Assembly: GCF_032854445.1 (NCBI RefSeq)
Contig: NC_088300.1
Location: forward strand, 55,032,984 to 55,096,983
Reading direction: 5' to 3'
DNA: 64,000 nucleotides
Origin: Liolophura sinensis
Taxonomy: Eukaryota > Mollusca > Polyplacophora > Chitonida > Chitonidae
Shown here in pieces: positions 1 to 14,100 of this stretch (position 1 is its first letter; every line of letters starts with the position of its first letter). Below the pieces are notes generated by a model that was not told the DNA's origin, did not search any database, and saw nothing but the letters and a program-made list of their open reading frames with translations. The position numbers and the translations under genes were made by a program.

Positions 1-158
1 CATGCTAAAACTGTGTATGAAATTGAAGAGTTCACTGGATATTTGTTACTGGTTTAGTACAGTGGTGAAGTATATATAGCTGCATTTGACACGTTTGAAG
101 CTTAACAGTTTATGCCATTTTCCGCTGTGCTTGTACACCATTCAAGGGTTTCTGTCAT

Positions 159-266
159 CTTACCTATGACAGTTTAGTACAATATCGTGACGGACTTACC
201 TATGACAATTTAGTACAATATCGTGACGGACTTACCTATGACAATTTAGTACAATATCGTGACGGA
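159..266 (+). repeat. 36-bp tandem repeat, three copies
   Basis: Three adjacent copies start at 159, 195 and 231, each beginning CTTACCTATGACA. Copies 2 and 3 are identical, and copy 1 differs by a single base (CAGTTTAG for CAATTTAG). No function is apparent. Confidence 0.95.
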
Positions 267-305
267 CTTATTTGTCTCGTGTGTGTAACATTTAGCAATT
301 CTCCC

Positions 306-512
306 GCTGACGTCTTAGTACCACACTGGTGTGTGCATATGCTGACATGTGTATAACATTTTACAGTAAGTTCTTCCCCGTGCGTCTTAGTACCACAGTG
401 GTGTGGTCATATGCTGACATTTGTATAACATTTAACAGTAAGTTCTTCCCCGTGCGCCTTAGTATCACAGTGTTGTGGTTAGATGCTGACATATGTACAA
501 CGTTTAATAGTT
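306..512 (+). repeat. 72-bp tandem repeat, about 2.8 copies
   Basis: Units beginning TGCTGACAT start at 340, 412 and 484, with a partial copy before them from about 306. They share TAAGTTCTTCCCCGTGCG. The 61-codon open frame across 329-514 is internally repetitive because of this and is not called a gene. Confidence 0.93.
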
Positions 513-3500
513 AATACCATTATTTCATACATCTCCCCCTGTCGTTCAGTAAAATTACTAAATGCATTAATAAGATGTTACTGAGGCTCTACCATTCAAA
601 GCGTGTCGTGTGGGAAACAATCGTCAATTATAAACATCAACAGCTTGCGAACTGGTGAGAGGTATTGTGATGGATCGCCATAAGTCAGCCTGCGTGGTCA
701 GTCTCGTGGTCAACGCCACGCTGGCCTTCTGTCAAAGCTATATCGACGACATTTTTTTACGACTGACCAGACAAAACGAAAAAGCAGGAAAATACGTGAA
801 AAATCTCTGTGTTGTTATGGCCCAGTCAGTGAAGCGATTACTTAGGACCACCAAGGCTTAAACACTGACACGGCGGCCTTCCTATAAAGCTGTATGCCTC
901 TTCATACACTTAAATCCATAAATAGAAGAAAAAGAACAGATTTAGTCTTAATTTCTACGCACATTAAGTTGAATTATCATATCGCATATAAATGCCTTCG
1001 TCTAAGTCATCGTGAATGTTACATTGCTGAATATATAAACATCGGTATATACAGACAATTAATTTTTTATTTATAAGTCCTCTGTTTAAAGTCTCATACA
1101 AGAACACGTCTTTTCATGATTTTATTTTGCATGTTTTTTGTGTATACAAATATAGAGTGGCCAGATAAACAGTCTTATAATTCTGCTTGTTTGTCATAAA
1201 GAGTGTGTCATAAAGAAAATATGCAAATCAGTGAGCATTATGAGTTACACACGTGTGATGGCGTGATGTTCACACATGTATGTATGAATACTGGCCAAGG
1301 AACACCCACCAAACATGAGAAATAAATATATACAATTTTGGACATAATGATAAAAAAAAGTACAGGAATATATCAAATTCCTGTTGGGACAGTGATAGGC
1401 AATTGATTTTGATGCGCACATATATAACTGGTGAGTGACAGAAAATTCAGGTGTTTATCCCTTATACGCTCAGCCTAATAGTTAAACCTTTCTGAATAAA
1501 ATGCAAAATATGCTAAATGCATATGAGTTCAATTAATAATAATAAAAAAAAACACTTGGAAGGATAAGAGGTTGTAACAGAATTCTAAAGTTTAATGATC
1601 TATATAACAAGACAGAGGTTATTATTAGTGTTTGAAATTTTTTTTTAAAATTTCGTTCCCACTTCATTTCGGTCATTTGACTATAGTTCAGTCAAACATT
1701 CCCACCTTAAACTCTGTCTATTAGACAATTATATACAGAAAACATACGGACCTAAATCAAGTGCAAATTTAAATAAGTATGGAATTAACCATATAATTAG
1801 GCCAACTGTAACAACTTTTCTGCGCAGTTTGGCTTCTTACTCACAGGTTGTGTATACTGCTACTCATCAAACAGCCTAACTTTCCTTGTTTATTTCAAAG
1901 TTCATTGTCTCTCGCTGGTTGGTTGGTAAATAATTGTTTTACACGCGTATCTTGCTGTGCAAATATCCATCCTGTAATATGGACGGCCTGGTTACATTGT
2001 TCTTCTATAGTTTACGGCCCGTCACAGACCTATCCGCTGTGATGAGAGTCACACTGGAGTTTCCATGTCGATGGCAGATTCTAGACTCCTTGAGGGCCAA
2101 TTTCATACGGTTTTGCCTTTGCGGAAGTAATTTAAAGTTTTACTGAACTGTAATAATTAGCGAGTTCGGACTGCTACAGCCGGCTACGGTATCCTTTAAT
2201 GTCCAGCCCAAGCTGGCGGCCGTGTAAGGGAGTGGCCATGGGTGCGGAATAAGCCGTCTTAAAGCTGACAAAACAACGGGATGGATCGGTCTTTGGTGGT
2301 TTAACCCTTTATTTTGTATATATTGTGCGTGATGGTCTATTGTCAATAAAGCCGATCTGTGTACGGGTTTTTCAGAAGAGTGCCTATCGGACCAAGTTCT
2401 TACCTAGCATCATCACAGAGTCTGCCATGCCAGTTAAGGATTCTTAGTTCTTTAGAGCAGATTAATTTCTACTTGACTACGTCAATGTCTGAGGTGTTAA
2501 AAGCTTGATCTGGTCCATCATAAACTGAACAGGTGGGTGAGCTAATCAATCGAGATCTCCAACAGACGTGCCCATTTTCGGGGCTGTCCTGTGGGGCGCT
2601 GTTGAGAAGTAGAACCGAGCTAACAGTTTGTACGGCTATTGAACCGGTCAAGTAGGCCCTTCTAACTCTCAAGTACAACATGAAAAGCTGAGTGCTGGCT
2701 TCTGGGGATCGAATTAAAGCCTTCAGCAAGGCGGTAGAGACTTGGCCATTGGGAACCCGGGGGTCTCAAAGACACTCAGTCCATATAATGACACAAAGTA
2801 CAGCTCAAGTGGAAAGTAAAGTCTTAAACGAAAAAGCCTATCCGACATTGGAAGCCAAGATTTCTCAAATGCAAAGCTTTTTCTGTGAACACAGAATATG
2901 TTCACGTCAAGAAATCTAACAACATTGAAAAACCGAAACTCATTTCGTCTGTGATTCTTTAACCCTTAGTGAATTCCAAATATATAGGCAGCTGCTCTGT
3001 ATAAAATAATTCAACACTCGCAAAGCTCAAGGGTTGTAACAAGTGTCCCATCTATTTTAGTCGTAAAAGAAAGGTGGAGCATAATTCTACTATTTCCCCT
3101 AATTTGCACCTAGTTACCGTTCATTTTTCTGATAATACACATGTTTCAGAAGAGTGGGTTTGCTAATTTTAAGAACAGGCAGATTTGGTTTAAAGGTTAC
3201 GATGTGGACACAGTTACCAGTTGCGTCCTGTACTGGCGTGTCACCGTGTGTTGTGGCGCGTATTGGTTCGTCCATGTTTAGCCCCAGGATATTGAACAAG
3301 TGGGGAAATTAATAGCATGATCATCGGCCTAGAAGTAACATGGCCGCCATATGAGACTTCCGCCGCGGAATTTCATTTTATATATTAAGCTCTTTGTGGA
3401 ATTTAGTCAAGCAGACGGCCATCTTGTAGACCAATCCAGCCCGTTAATTTGGTGGAAAATTTCTCAAATATTATGAACCCGAAGCAGTATCAGTTTCGTG

Positions 3501-6500
3501 GAGGGTTCATTGATTACCCCGCCTATAACATTCTATAACGATGGGGAGTGGGCCGTGGCATGAACAGCGCACGACATGATAAATACACACTTTTATGTCC
3601 ACAAGGTCAGTTTGTTACCATGCGCAAATGAATAGTCGTTTTCAGAAAATTATAGGGTTTTGTATCTCTTCCAATCAATTAATTTTGTATTTCTTATTCC
3701 TACCAAAGATGGCCTAGGTGTATATAGGAACATAAAGTGTCGTCACAGCACGTCTAGCGGTACGTTTCTTGGCGTATATATAACAAAACTTGCTGTTTAC
3801 ATGTATGTATAGCAATGTTACAGCTTTACATGGATGCATATTTTCTTCGAAACATCAAATCTGTGCTTCTGTGGGAAATAACGAAGGCGTTGTACACAAA
3901 AAGCTGATCCAGTCTTATATTTCAGTTTATGCTTCTCGAAAACATATGTTTGAAATACTGCCTAGGTGGCGTAAAGCCATGATTCTGCATTCATTCTATA
4001 AGTGTTCCTGAATGAAAACTGCATAAAGTACAGGTGCAACATGAACCAGCCAACATAAAAATACATCACAAATGTTCCATATTCACTTGACTCTTGTAGA
4101 ATTTATCGACTGTTCAAGCAGGTCAACCAACTGTAAATCTGTTATTTTAATGTCGGTGAAAACGATCCTGTTGTCAGATCTGTTGAAATCCGGTAGCAGA
4201 ATATTTTAATTTGTAATTTTAATGTGGTTCCATGTATAACTCTGTATTTAATCGGAGTGAAAATCACGAACATCTATAATACCGACACTGAAACACGATC
4301 GAATGGTCTTCCGTCGGTTATATATCAAAACTGATCCGCCATGAAAACACAGTTTAAAATTATGTGTTTGTTCCAGTTTCAGTAAAGCCAATAAAACCAC
4401 AATATAACTGCTTTATGGCGACATGCCAATACGTTTTCTTGCACATAAATCCTGGGAATATCGAGTTTATCTTGTATGATTATATAGACACACGTATACA
4501 TGCACGTGATATATATCAGAACTATAATATATACCGAAATGGAACTGCGAGGAAAGGAACATTTTAAAATGTGTTTTTCACTGAAGGAAATAATAATAAG
4601 CTTTCAAGTGGCGTCACAAATGCATTCATTGTAATGATCAATTCATTCTAGAAACATTTACTTTATAAATGTGTAGTGAACATTGTGTAGTTTAACTGCT
4701 TGTGCTGCATGTATGAGTAGAGAAACTGTAATATACATTGTAATATATATAAGCGTATTTGAACAAATGCATCATTATGGCTTTACGCCACATTGGCAAT
4801 TAATATTTTAGCGAAAGTACATAGGAAATATGGAAGCGATCTGAAAACTGACTGTGTACCAAAATATGTTCCTCATCATATGACTGAAAAAGTTCGACGT
4901 TAAACCTTACGCACTCACTCACTCGTTCAGTATAGATGCACAAACTGAAGTTCAAAGGGACTAGTAAAACACTTTGTCCACAGCGTTATGTTTTCATCTT
5001 CCGTACGGGATTATTACTAAAACACTCGAACTTTCATCACATGCGAGTAAATATTCATACATACATTTTGAAAATGTTAATACAGCCCCCGAGTCTAATT
5101 TCAACTACCCCTGCTACTTAGTTTCATTAAATCACTCAGACTACCGTATGTTTTCATGTTTTTGTGCAAATTTCCTGATTTACCTTGCTTCCGTCTGTCA
5201 AATTAGTCTTGATTTTAAGGTTTACCACTGAGGGTTTTTTCGCGCAATTTCACCGTTCGTTTCTCGCTATATGATCTCTACGGAGTGGCTTCACACGTAC
5301 TTTTTTCAGCCAACAATTGTTGATTTGTTGATATTTTTCTGCAGAGTATATTGTCTTACCTGCATGGTACAGCTCTCTGTGACGGTAAAGCAGACAGTAT
5401 ATTGCCCCGTAGCTCTATATATGCATTATCCCTGTGTCCGACAGATTCACTGGAACGCATAGCACTCATTTCAACTTTTACATAACATCATGCAGCTGAC
5501 AAATATACATCCTTAACTTAACTACAGCCCTCGCGATCATAACAAGACCAAGATAGAGTGAAAAAATCAGATTTATCTGGGAGCTCTGTCGTTTTCTTCT
5601 TTCGTTAGCATCGCATGGGTTGACAATGTTTCCAAAACGTTAATATTTCAGAAGGGACTTAACGCCACATCGAGTAGGGGCCGCCAGCCGCGAAATGTCT
5701 GCCTTTTGACCTGGCCGCACTGGCACGCTCAGGCGGGCAGAATTAACGAGAAAGCCGCCAACAAATGCCATGCTTAAAGTCAAATGATCATCAAAAAGGT
5801 ATAAATTACGAAACACTATCTTGAATGACACGGTAGGCATTGTATGGAACTGCATTTAACAATGTATTGTTGATGTGGAAAATGTCAGTAGGCGTTTTGT
5901 TCCGTGTTTTCGCTTTTTTTTTTTGTAATTGGTTATTTCATGATGAGCGTTCGCAAGCTCAGATTGAGAACAAGACGCTGAGCAAGGGTAAATCGTCATT
6001 ATTCTCATATTTTAACATATCCTTGTCGAGGATACAAACTGTATAGTATTATATACTAGGATAATTCACCATTATTCTCATGTCATATCTTATCTTACCC
6101 ATACTCTGGATAGGACACAGGCTGGCGAATGTTACCATACAAACTTTTCCCTTAGGACATTCCAATTTACAATTGCACCGCGAAAAAACATTCTTTTTGG
6201 AGTTTCTATACACATTACATGATATTCATTCTAAAGTAGTCTGAAGAACTAATTAATGCATGGAATTAGTATCTGAAACAGAAATTGTTATTTAAAATAT
6301 AATTTTGGGCTCTGTTTATGGTTTAAAAACGTATAACATGTCAGAAAAAATGTTACAGTTCATACATACATTGCTACAAAGGTTTGAAAAAAAATGACAT
6401 TTTCCAGAGTTAAAATGTGATAATCACAAGGTGATTATGATGACGTAAAATAATATAAAACATCGGTATGAGTTTTGGCATCGATGAAAACCAGTATAAT

Positions 6501-8479
6501 ATTAAAATTAAGGCACAGTAGCGGCATCCGTGTTTATTACATCAGTATATGTTGCTTTTGTGAACTGCTGTAATCAAAGAGGGACTGTGATATATACCTA
6601 TATAAAGTTTATTTGTATTCGAGCTGGAAATCATTCGAAGACTTCAAGTTTGAGATTTGACTGAAATGTTCTGAATCATTTCTTGACTATTGATGTCAGC
6701 ATTGAAAACTCATGGTTGTCTCTGTCACTAACTTTATTTACTATTGAAATAATTATTTCTTTCACTTTCCTTCAGGAACTTATATTTTAGGTGTTTGGGA
6801 AATTTGTGTTAGGGTAACCTTCATGGTTTACGAATGGCATAGGAATGTCGGACTAAAACCTTGCCATTCTGTTCTTAACAAAGTTTTCAGCCTACATATA
6901 CTTCGACAGAAACTCATTTAGTGTAAACCTGACATACAGTCTCTGTGATTGTACGAGGCCTAGTAAAGCTAAGCCTAATCCACAGTGAGATTATCGTCAA
7001 CTTACGTCGGATTACATTACCTGCAACACTCACTTCGATCACAACATCAAAGGGCTGCGGCAAACTTCAAACATAAGGTATAGGAATCCACCCCTGCTCC
7101 ACTGCTATCAGGTACATGAGGTGTCATATCGGTGGGTTGGTCAAATCCTGGTACAAGACAGATTCATTGAGTGCTTTTACATACTGTATCGTTAGTCCTC
7201 TAGTTAGAAGACAAAGTATAATGGAGGCCGTATACACGAACATGGGTGTGATTGTAACAGTTTGTTAATCGGACAAGATAACATATGATCGGTTTTTCTG
7301 TTTTATTTATTGTACAAGTCATACTAACCAACACCCGAATGGAATTGTTTAGAGCGGATGTCTGATCTCTATTGCTCGGCAGACAATGATGTAAAATACT
7401 ACATACTACATGCTACATAAAATACTACAGCTACGGAGGCCTGGTTTGACAACCACAAGAAAAATTAATATGGACTTATCAAGACGGAATACCAGAACTA
7501 CCTGTATTAAGTGCTAGGACAATGTTTCTATGCTTCTATGCACCAGAAAATATAAATGCGATATAAAAATCACTGTAAAATTGGTCACAGCATCCTGATT
7601 TTCTTCAGAAAGCAAACGCACTCTGAAATCTGGATCTGTATAAACGGTATTTTAGTACCAGTACATAATTATTTTTATCATAAAGAACCTGGACGTATCA
7701 CATTTCCTGCTATATATAAAAAGACGTCTACACTAACGCTATGCACCGAATATACTTCTAGATGAACTTACGTCTTTTCTTTTTTCTTCTTTTCTAAATA
7801 AATCTGCTAGGAAATATGTACTTAATAAACCACACAATCATTAAATATTCACAAAATTATAGGTGTCAATCTGATTACTACATTACAATAAACTGCATCG
7901 TGTTATTTGACTCGAGCACTGTATGCTGTATGACAAGGGGCCGTGTTTCATCGGTTACGTGACCTAGGACCGTTTACTAGCTACCACACTGCATGTCGTC
8001 CCTGCTCTGGTTTTACTATCTGTGCTAAACGTCTTTAATGATATATTATGCATTTGGAAGAGGTGCTAGTTCACGTATTCTGAACGGTTTGTATATACTT
8101 GAAGCATTTTTAAAACCTCGAGTCGAACCTAATATTTTCTATATATAATATCGATCGTCAACTCAATATGTCAATTCAAACATTGCACATCTTATTTAAA
8201 AACGTCAGAAACAAAGTAAAAGAGGAATATTGTGGTCGTTCCTAGAACAGATGCTTATAGAAAGTAATTATCGCCAGTTTGGTGTACTGTGGTGTATGGC
8301 TTTATATTACAGATGTCTGAGCGATTTGGGGACAAAACAAATGGGTCCATTTAGCAATTTCACTGTCGACTGTTCGTTCGGCTAAGGTCATACGATATAA
8401 CCCAGGCATGCGCGCGGCAAATTTTCCCTTTATCCCATTTGACTTATATTTCAGAATGGTGGAAAATTCGGTGTACGCA
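513..8479. other. Upstream flank without recognised genes
   Basis: AT-rich non-coding sequence. Small ORFs (up to 86 codons) occur on both strands without recognisable domains. The most gene-like, ATG 670 to 861 (63 codons, MDRHKSACVVSLVVNATLAF start), has balanced composition but no homology I recognise. Around 4,880-4,925 there is a possible tail of the dispersed repeat ending in CACTCACTCACTC. Confidence 0.6.
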
Positions 8480-8726
8480 CGAGCTCTCGCTATTGGCTGG
8501 CCAAGATCAAAGGGGCCGCGCCTATGGTTGGGTTGTAGTCGACTCTCTTGTGCTGTTGTCATAGAACCGAGAGACATCGGCTGCCAATCATCTATACTTC
8601 GCATGACTACCACTGCCGTATAAACCCCTAGCCAGTGATTTATCGCTTATTCTCTAGCTGGTCAAGCGCGAGACTGAGACAACCACCAGAGCGAACGGTC
8701 CACTTTTCCGTGCTGTCGACTTCAAG
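8480..8726 (+). promoter_or_regulatory. Candidate distal promoter and first exon
   Basis: A GC-balanced island in AT-rich surroundings holds ATTGG (reverse CCAAT) at 8492-8496, a full TCF/LEF-type site AGATCAAAGG at 8504-8513, CCAAT at 8584-8588 and TATAAA at 8619-8624. A start of transcription near 8650 would give a short exon ending TTCAAG|GTAACC at 8726. Reading back from this donor in the Pax6 frame reaches a stop without an ATG, so it would be purely 5' untranslated. Linking it to Pax6 is inference from position and orientation only. Confidence 0.35.
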
Positions 8727-10201
8727 GTAACCATTTCTTATTTTTCCGTGTGATTTCTGTTTTTGATTGCTTTTTTACCATTTCTGCACATCCCAGAGAT
8801 TCGGGCGGTTTGGGGACCGTATATAGTTACCCTCAGTGCGCAATATGAGTCTTCGTGCAGTTTTCTGTACTCCTGTTATATTCTTGTCCCTTGCTCTATT
8901 CAACGCCTCGAATGCGTCAACAATTTAACATTTAATCAAGCTCGAAGTGGGTGAGTGGTTGTGTTTAGCGGATGATGCGAGGCACTATTATTGCCACTGG
9001 CCAGCCACCAGCTCGGTACACACTGCCGGAGATGTAACCGGCTGAGATGTTTATGCAACGATAGACATATGCTGTCAACTTTAATATTTGTCATTGGTCC
9101 AGAAATAATCAACGCACAAGAGAATCCGTTACATGGGATGAACATCTAATGATGCATAGAAGGCACTTAGATCTGCACCCAGCCATACTGGTCATTCTTA
9201 TCCATTCATATACGTATGTGTGAACGTTCACATGACTGATTTTTCTATATTAAGTTGTTAATAACAGTTTTGAGTTCAACGTAGCCCCACCCTACATACT
9301 AGTATTTACGCCAGACTTTCCGCCTTAAATGACCCACACCGTTGTTGCCCCACGTGTTCGAGAAGAGTTTAACGCGTCTAACAACTTGTTAAAACTTTCC
9401 CTCTTCATGTTAAAAAAAAGTTTGCCGTTTTTTGGATGTTATTTTGTCTCTGTCCTGAACTACGCATTCCGAGTTGGAACTGGGTAAAGCCATAATGAAA
9501 GCAATGGCGATGTCTTTTGAACCGTCATTTCTTGACGATGATGAATCACTGGGCGGCAGTGTAATAACATTACCATAGAGATCGGGTCTTGTACCGCACC
9601 GGGCTCCGGACACTCTCCACACAAAGCTAAAATATTGGACGTTAAATAATATTGGCCCAGAAGGTCGGCCTTTATGTTTCTCCGGCTATTATTAAGTGGC
9701 GAAAATTTCACTTCCTATTTTTTGCTCTCTTGAATTCATACAGTGACAGACGGGGTTTTAGGTCAACAAATTAAATCTCATGTGTCGATTCTCTTAGATG
9801 TCAAAGTTATTAAACTACCAACAACTTGTGGTCATTATTATATTCTACAAAGCTGCAAAACTTTGAAATATGGGCGATTCCATATCCGCATACAAAAGAG
9901 CGGAAGGGTGGAAGTGGTGGTTTAAAGATCACATTTTCGAAAGCCGAATTTGAAACAAATCATGAGAGTCATTTGATTTGACATTTTAGAGCGCAGAGTT
10001 ATTTGAGAATTACAACAAAATAGAAAACGTTATAGTACTGCTAAACTCTATTGCGCCTATATTAGAACAAAGAAAAAGACAGCCTTTTATAAAAACTGGT
10101 ATATAATTTAAGTTTTTATACGAGCTTGAAGGTTTTCATTTTATCTTTAGGTTTAGTTAACTGCTATATTTGCAGATAATCATATACACCTGTGAGGATG
10201 C

Positions 10202-10407
10202 ATATTTCTTCCATACATCTCATCCAGCAGTTATATCATTGAATTTTTCTTGTGATATTTTTAGTTGTGCAGTTGCTTTGTATGTAGTTGCTGTGTGCGG
10301 GTTATATATTTCTTTCACACATCTCATCCAGCAGTTATATCATTGAATTTTTCTTGTGATATTTTTAGTTGTGCAGTTGCTTTGTATGTAGTTGCTGTGT
10401 GCGGGTT
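10202..10407 (+). repeat. 104-bp tandem duplication
   Basis: Two adjacent copies, with the shared CATCTCATCCAGCAG at 10216 and 10320, are nearly identical over about 100 bases to GCTGTGTGCGGGTT. The high identity suggests a recent duplication. The ORF across it is repetitive and unrecognised. Confidence 0.93.
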
Positions 10408-11118
10408 TGGTTGCTTATACACACATGAAGGACATAGTGGTCAGTTTAAACGATCAAGTGGAAATGGTTTGTTTGTAGTCGCTGTTCAAGTGATGTAGTT
10501 GTTGTAACTTGACACTGATCTTAGAGAGGAAACTTAATTTCATACAAAAACACTTGAGGCTGCTGTCCGATTCTGTGTCGCTTGGATCCAGACACATGGC
10601 TTGACGGGGCTGTGTTCTTTGCCATCGGGCACTTTGTTTGTCTTTGTCTTTGTGAGGGTGCGAATGAGAAAAACGTTCTCATTGAAAAAAAGCGTTCTTA
10701 AAAGTTTTACATCTCGTGAGGGTTGGAAATTGCCCACGGCGACAATTTAAAGCAGATTTACGTTGTAACTGATCTGTTCTGTCAGCCTCTCACACCTGTA
10801 CCAGGTAGGCCTCGTGAATACCAGAACCAATTACCAGAGCTGACAGAGAGGTTATCCCAGCAGGATTCAGCTCCAGTCCGAAGTTCTTACCTCCTAAGCT
10901 TCACAGCATCACAGTAGGGGACAGACAACCTATTTAAACACGCTGACAAACTGAAAGAAGAATTTTTCAACCTAGTGGTTTTCAATAAACGCCTGTTGTC
11001 AATGAAAGCCCGCCGAGTAAGTTTTGTATCTTTTTTTCTCAGTGAAAATGTTCAGAACTTTTTGTGGAAAAATTATAGCTTATTTTGCTGAAAATTCAGT
11101 GGCATCGTAAAAAATAAC

Positions 11119-11144
11119 ACATATACAGCTATAGCTGTATATGT
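11119..11144. repeat. 26-bp perfect palindrome
   Basis: ACATATACAGCTA is followed immediately by its exact reverse complement, with no spacer, in the upstream flank. It could form a cruciform or be a dimer-binding site. It is not flanked by recognisable mobile-element ends. Confidence 0.9.
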
Positions 11145-14100
11145 TTTTGAAAGATCTCTGCAGAAGGAGTTAACTGATATCATTAGGGATATATTATGAC
11201 TTAATGGCCGAAAAATCCTATCAATTTCATTATGTTTTCAGATGACGGTTGTAGAGCCTGTATGAGTATCGCTGTATGTCAAAAACATTCGTATTAAAGA
11301 ATAGGCTGTTTACAAAATCTTAGAATCATTCTTTTTTCGGCAAGTATTGAGCTTTAGATAAATGGACACTTTAGAAATATAGATACATATTTTCCAAAAG
11401 CGTTGTGTTACTCTGTTGATATCACTAATATGCTGGTATAGACCTCTATGGAGAGGTTGTGGCATAATATTGTAAAAAAATTGCTGCTAATATGTGCATG
11501 TAAAATTATAACATATTAAATATATTATGTGGTTTTTAAGGCCTATTCATATTTTACCGAAATGTACTGTATATTTATATGTGTATATAGATGTATAACC
11601 TGATATTATGAGATTAAGAGTTTTTCGCTGAGAGTTTAAATGTAGTCAGCTAGCGATGAATAATAAAATTACACCACCGAACACATGCAGATTTAATGGT
11701 CGCCTATAAACATACGTTAATCGCGTGGAAAATTTGTATCTCCGCCCACGACAGATATTCAGTGCAAGTCTTTACCAGACGGTCAATAGGTGCGTAAAAA
11801 TACTGACAAAAACAGCTTCCGTCGCTTCTGAACGAGTTCGTAAAACGGTGACTTTCTGGCGGGTGATTTCTCGACCTCATACTATCAAAGTAGTTTGCAA
11901 AAATTTCACTTGTCGAGGTTTCTTGGTGAATTAGGTGTCTAGTTTTGGGGTCGGTTCTTGCTTTAGAGACTGTGCTTGTTTGTGCAGCTTTGCCTCATTT
12001 CCTCGCAATGCTCATATTACACGGACGAACGCGGATAAACAAACAACGAACTCAAGTCCCACTCAGTCGACGTCTAACATATTTGGTCAGATATCAACAG
12101 ATGCATTCGGAATTTCAATCTTATTTTGGGGAAACAACTACAGCTTGTCTGTGATGAAAGTTATTATGATTTGCTGATCTTCAATAAACTCAAACCGGTA
12201 TGATACAAAACATTTTCGAAGCGTTTAAAATTTTTCGTCTCATTGAGGTTAATTCTTGGTTAATTGCCTTCGCCTTTGGTTTCGCTACATGTAGTGGACT
12301 GCTGGGGTTGATCTAAGGGAATATTAGTTGAGAAAATCCGATAAGTGATGGAGGAGATAGTGCGGTCCAAACATCAGATAAGACTGGCAGAAGAGGGTTT
12401 CAGTTTTCTGATGCGTCCGATAGATACAGAAAGCACAGGTCCATGTGAGGCTAGGAGTTGAGTTTCCTCGGTGTTCAAAGGGAGCCGAAACTAAACGTCA
12501 CTCACTGACATATACAATTATCTCCCTTGTTTGAATTCTTCAGTTTTCTGTCTCGTGCCGAAATCACGAGAGTGTCGCTTGTAATCTTTTTTGGCAGATT
12601 TCACGCTGCTCCGGTGACATTTGAGTGGTTTCCATTTCGATAAATTAACACCAGTGTGAAAAAATACCAAACATTTCTAGAGTTGCAAACTGCGAACTAT
12701 GTACAAATAGCGATATTTTCGTCAGGCTTGTGGGTCTACTGATGATCTCGAGTCTCGCCGGGTGCACGTTGTTGCCCATTGCCTGAAGCACCAGAAACGT
12801 GCTTGTAGGACTATACCAACCAGCTTCCCCAGTATATTCAAAGCAGGAAGCCGAAGTAATCTATTATTATGAAAGCCTGTAAAATTTAAGATTATTTTTA
12901 ATAGCCCTCAATTATTGGATCAATCCACACCCGGAGACGACATATAGGCCTACATCGGCAGCTTTTAAGGTCAATTACCTCTGTTAGGTCACAGATTAGG
13001 CAAGGCTGTTTCGTGTTTTCATTATAGTAACATATATTAAGAATTCTCTTCTGAACCCTCGTGGTCTGGGTTTAGTTCGGATTTTCACATTTGATGTAAT
13101 TTATTGGTCAAGAACGAAGCAATGAAAACTTTATAATAGGTTAGGTGAGCGCACATAGAAAGCAGATTTATTCCACATCAATCTGAAAATTTGTGGAGCG
13201 TGGATAAAGACGTCGTAAATCCTCGTTTCGTATTTTGTCCATGTTCATTTTCAGTGTCGGTGTTTTTGTCTGCTTGTCGTGACTGCGTAAGTGAAGAGTT
13301 TATTGACGCCTGTCCGTGGTTGAGACTGGAAAGCAAGCAGCACGACTCTCATCGGTTACCATGCCCATCGTTTATGTAGATTAGTCAGCTCTGTGTGTTG
13401 TGTCCAGGAGCTGTGCACGAAGACAAAGTAGTTCTCGCCATCCTAATTAAGACACTAAAGTGACGAATAGCGACTCCAGACATCCTGGTGATCTCTCAGT
13501 TAAGGTTATTGAGGTCCAAAATAGTCCTAGAATAGCGAGGAATGCCCAAGCACTCCAACCTCTAATTCGTCCTCAATGATAGGCCCTCGTCGATCTTGTT
13601 ATCTTAAGATCAATTATGGATACCTAATTTATACGAGCCTTTATATATAACCAAAATGACAGTTACAAATATAAATGCGATGTCTAGTGTCGTTTAATGG
13701 TAGAGCTTTTGTACATGATTAGAGGGAGGTTGATTCCATGCAGTACAGTGAAACAGCCTGGACTAATGATCGCTGCATACGCCTGGACAGAAGAACGTCT
13801 TGATCATTGCGCGTAGAAGCGGAAAAAAATCTCAAATCTTCAGCGCTGTTCAGCTGTTCTCTCTGGTTTTATGCCTGGTGCGACACGATTCTGCAAAGGG
13901 ACGTCAGCAGAAAGCCACCATCTAGAGTTAAATCAACTATAAACGGAGTCTTAAGTCAACTGTCTGCAGCCTCTTGTTGGGAGACGTAACGGGATGAAAT
14001 CCGGCATTCCCACAGCAATCTAATGATTGAGTGCAATTAACCATAACTGGCAAACTTTTCTCCCTGTTGCAGAAGTGATCCGTGGACACGTGTTATGGGG

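Noticed and set aside
329-514. 61-codon ORF with internal amino-acid repeats
   Set aside because: The repetition comes from the 72-bp tandem repeat, whose length is a multiple of three; no gene context.
8302-8613. 103-codon antisense ORF with balanced composition
   Set aside because: It overlaps the promoter-like island, where GC-rich sequence naturally has fewer stops; no domain recognised.
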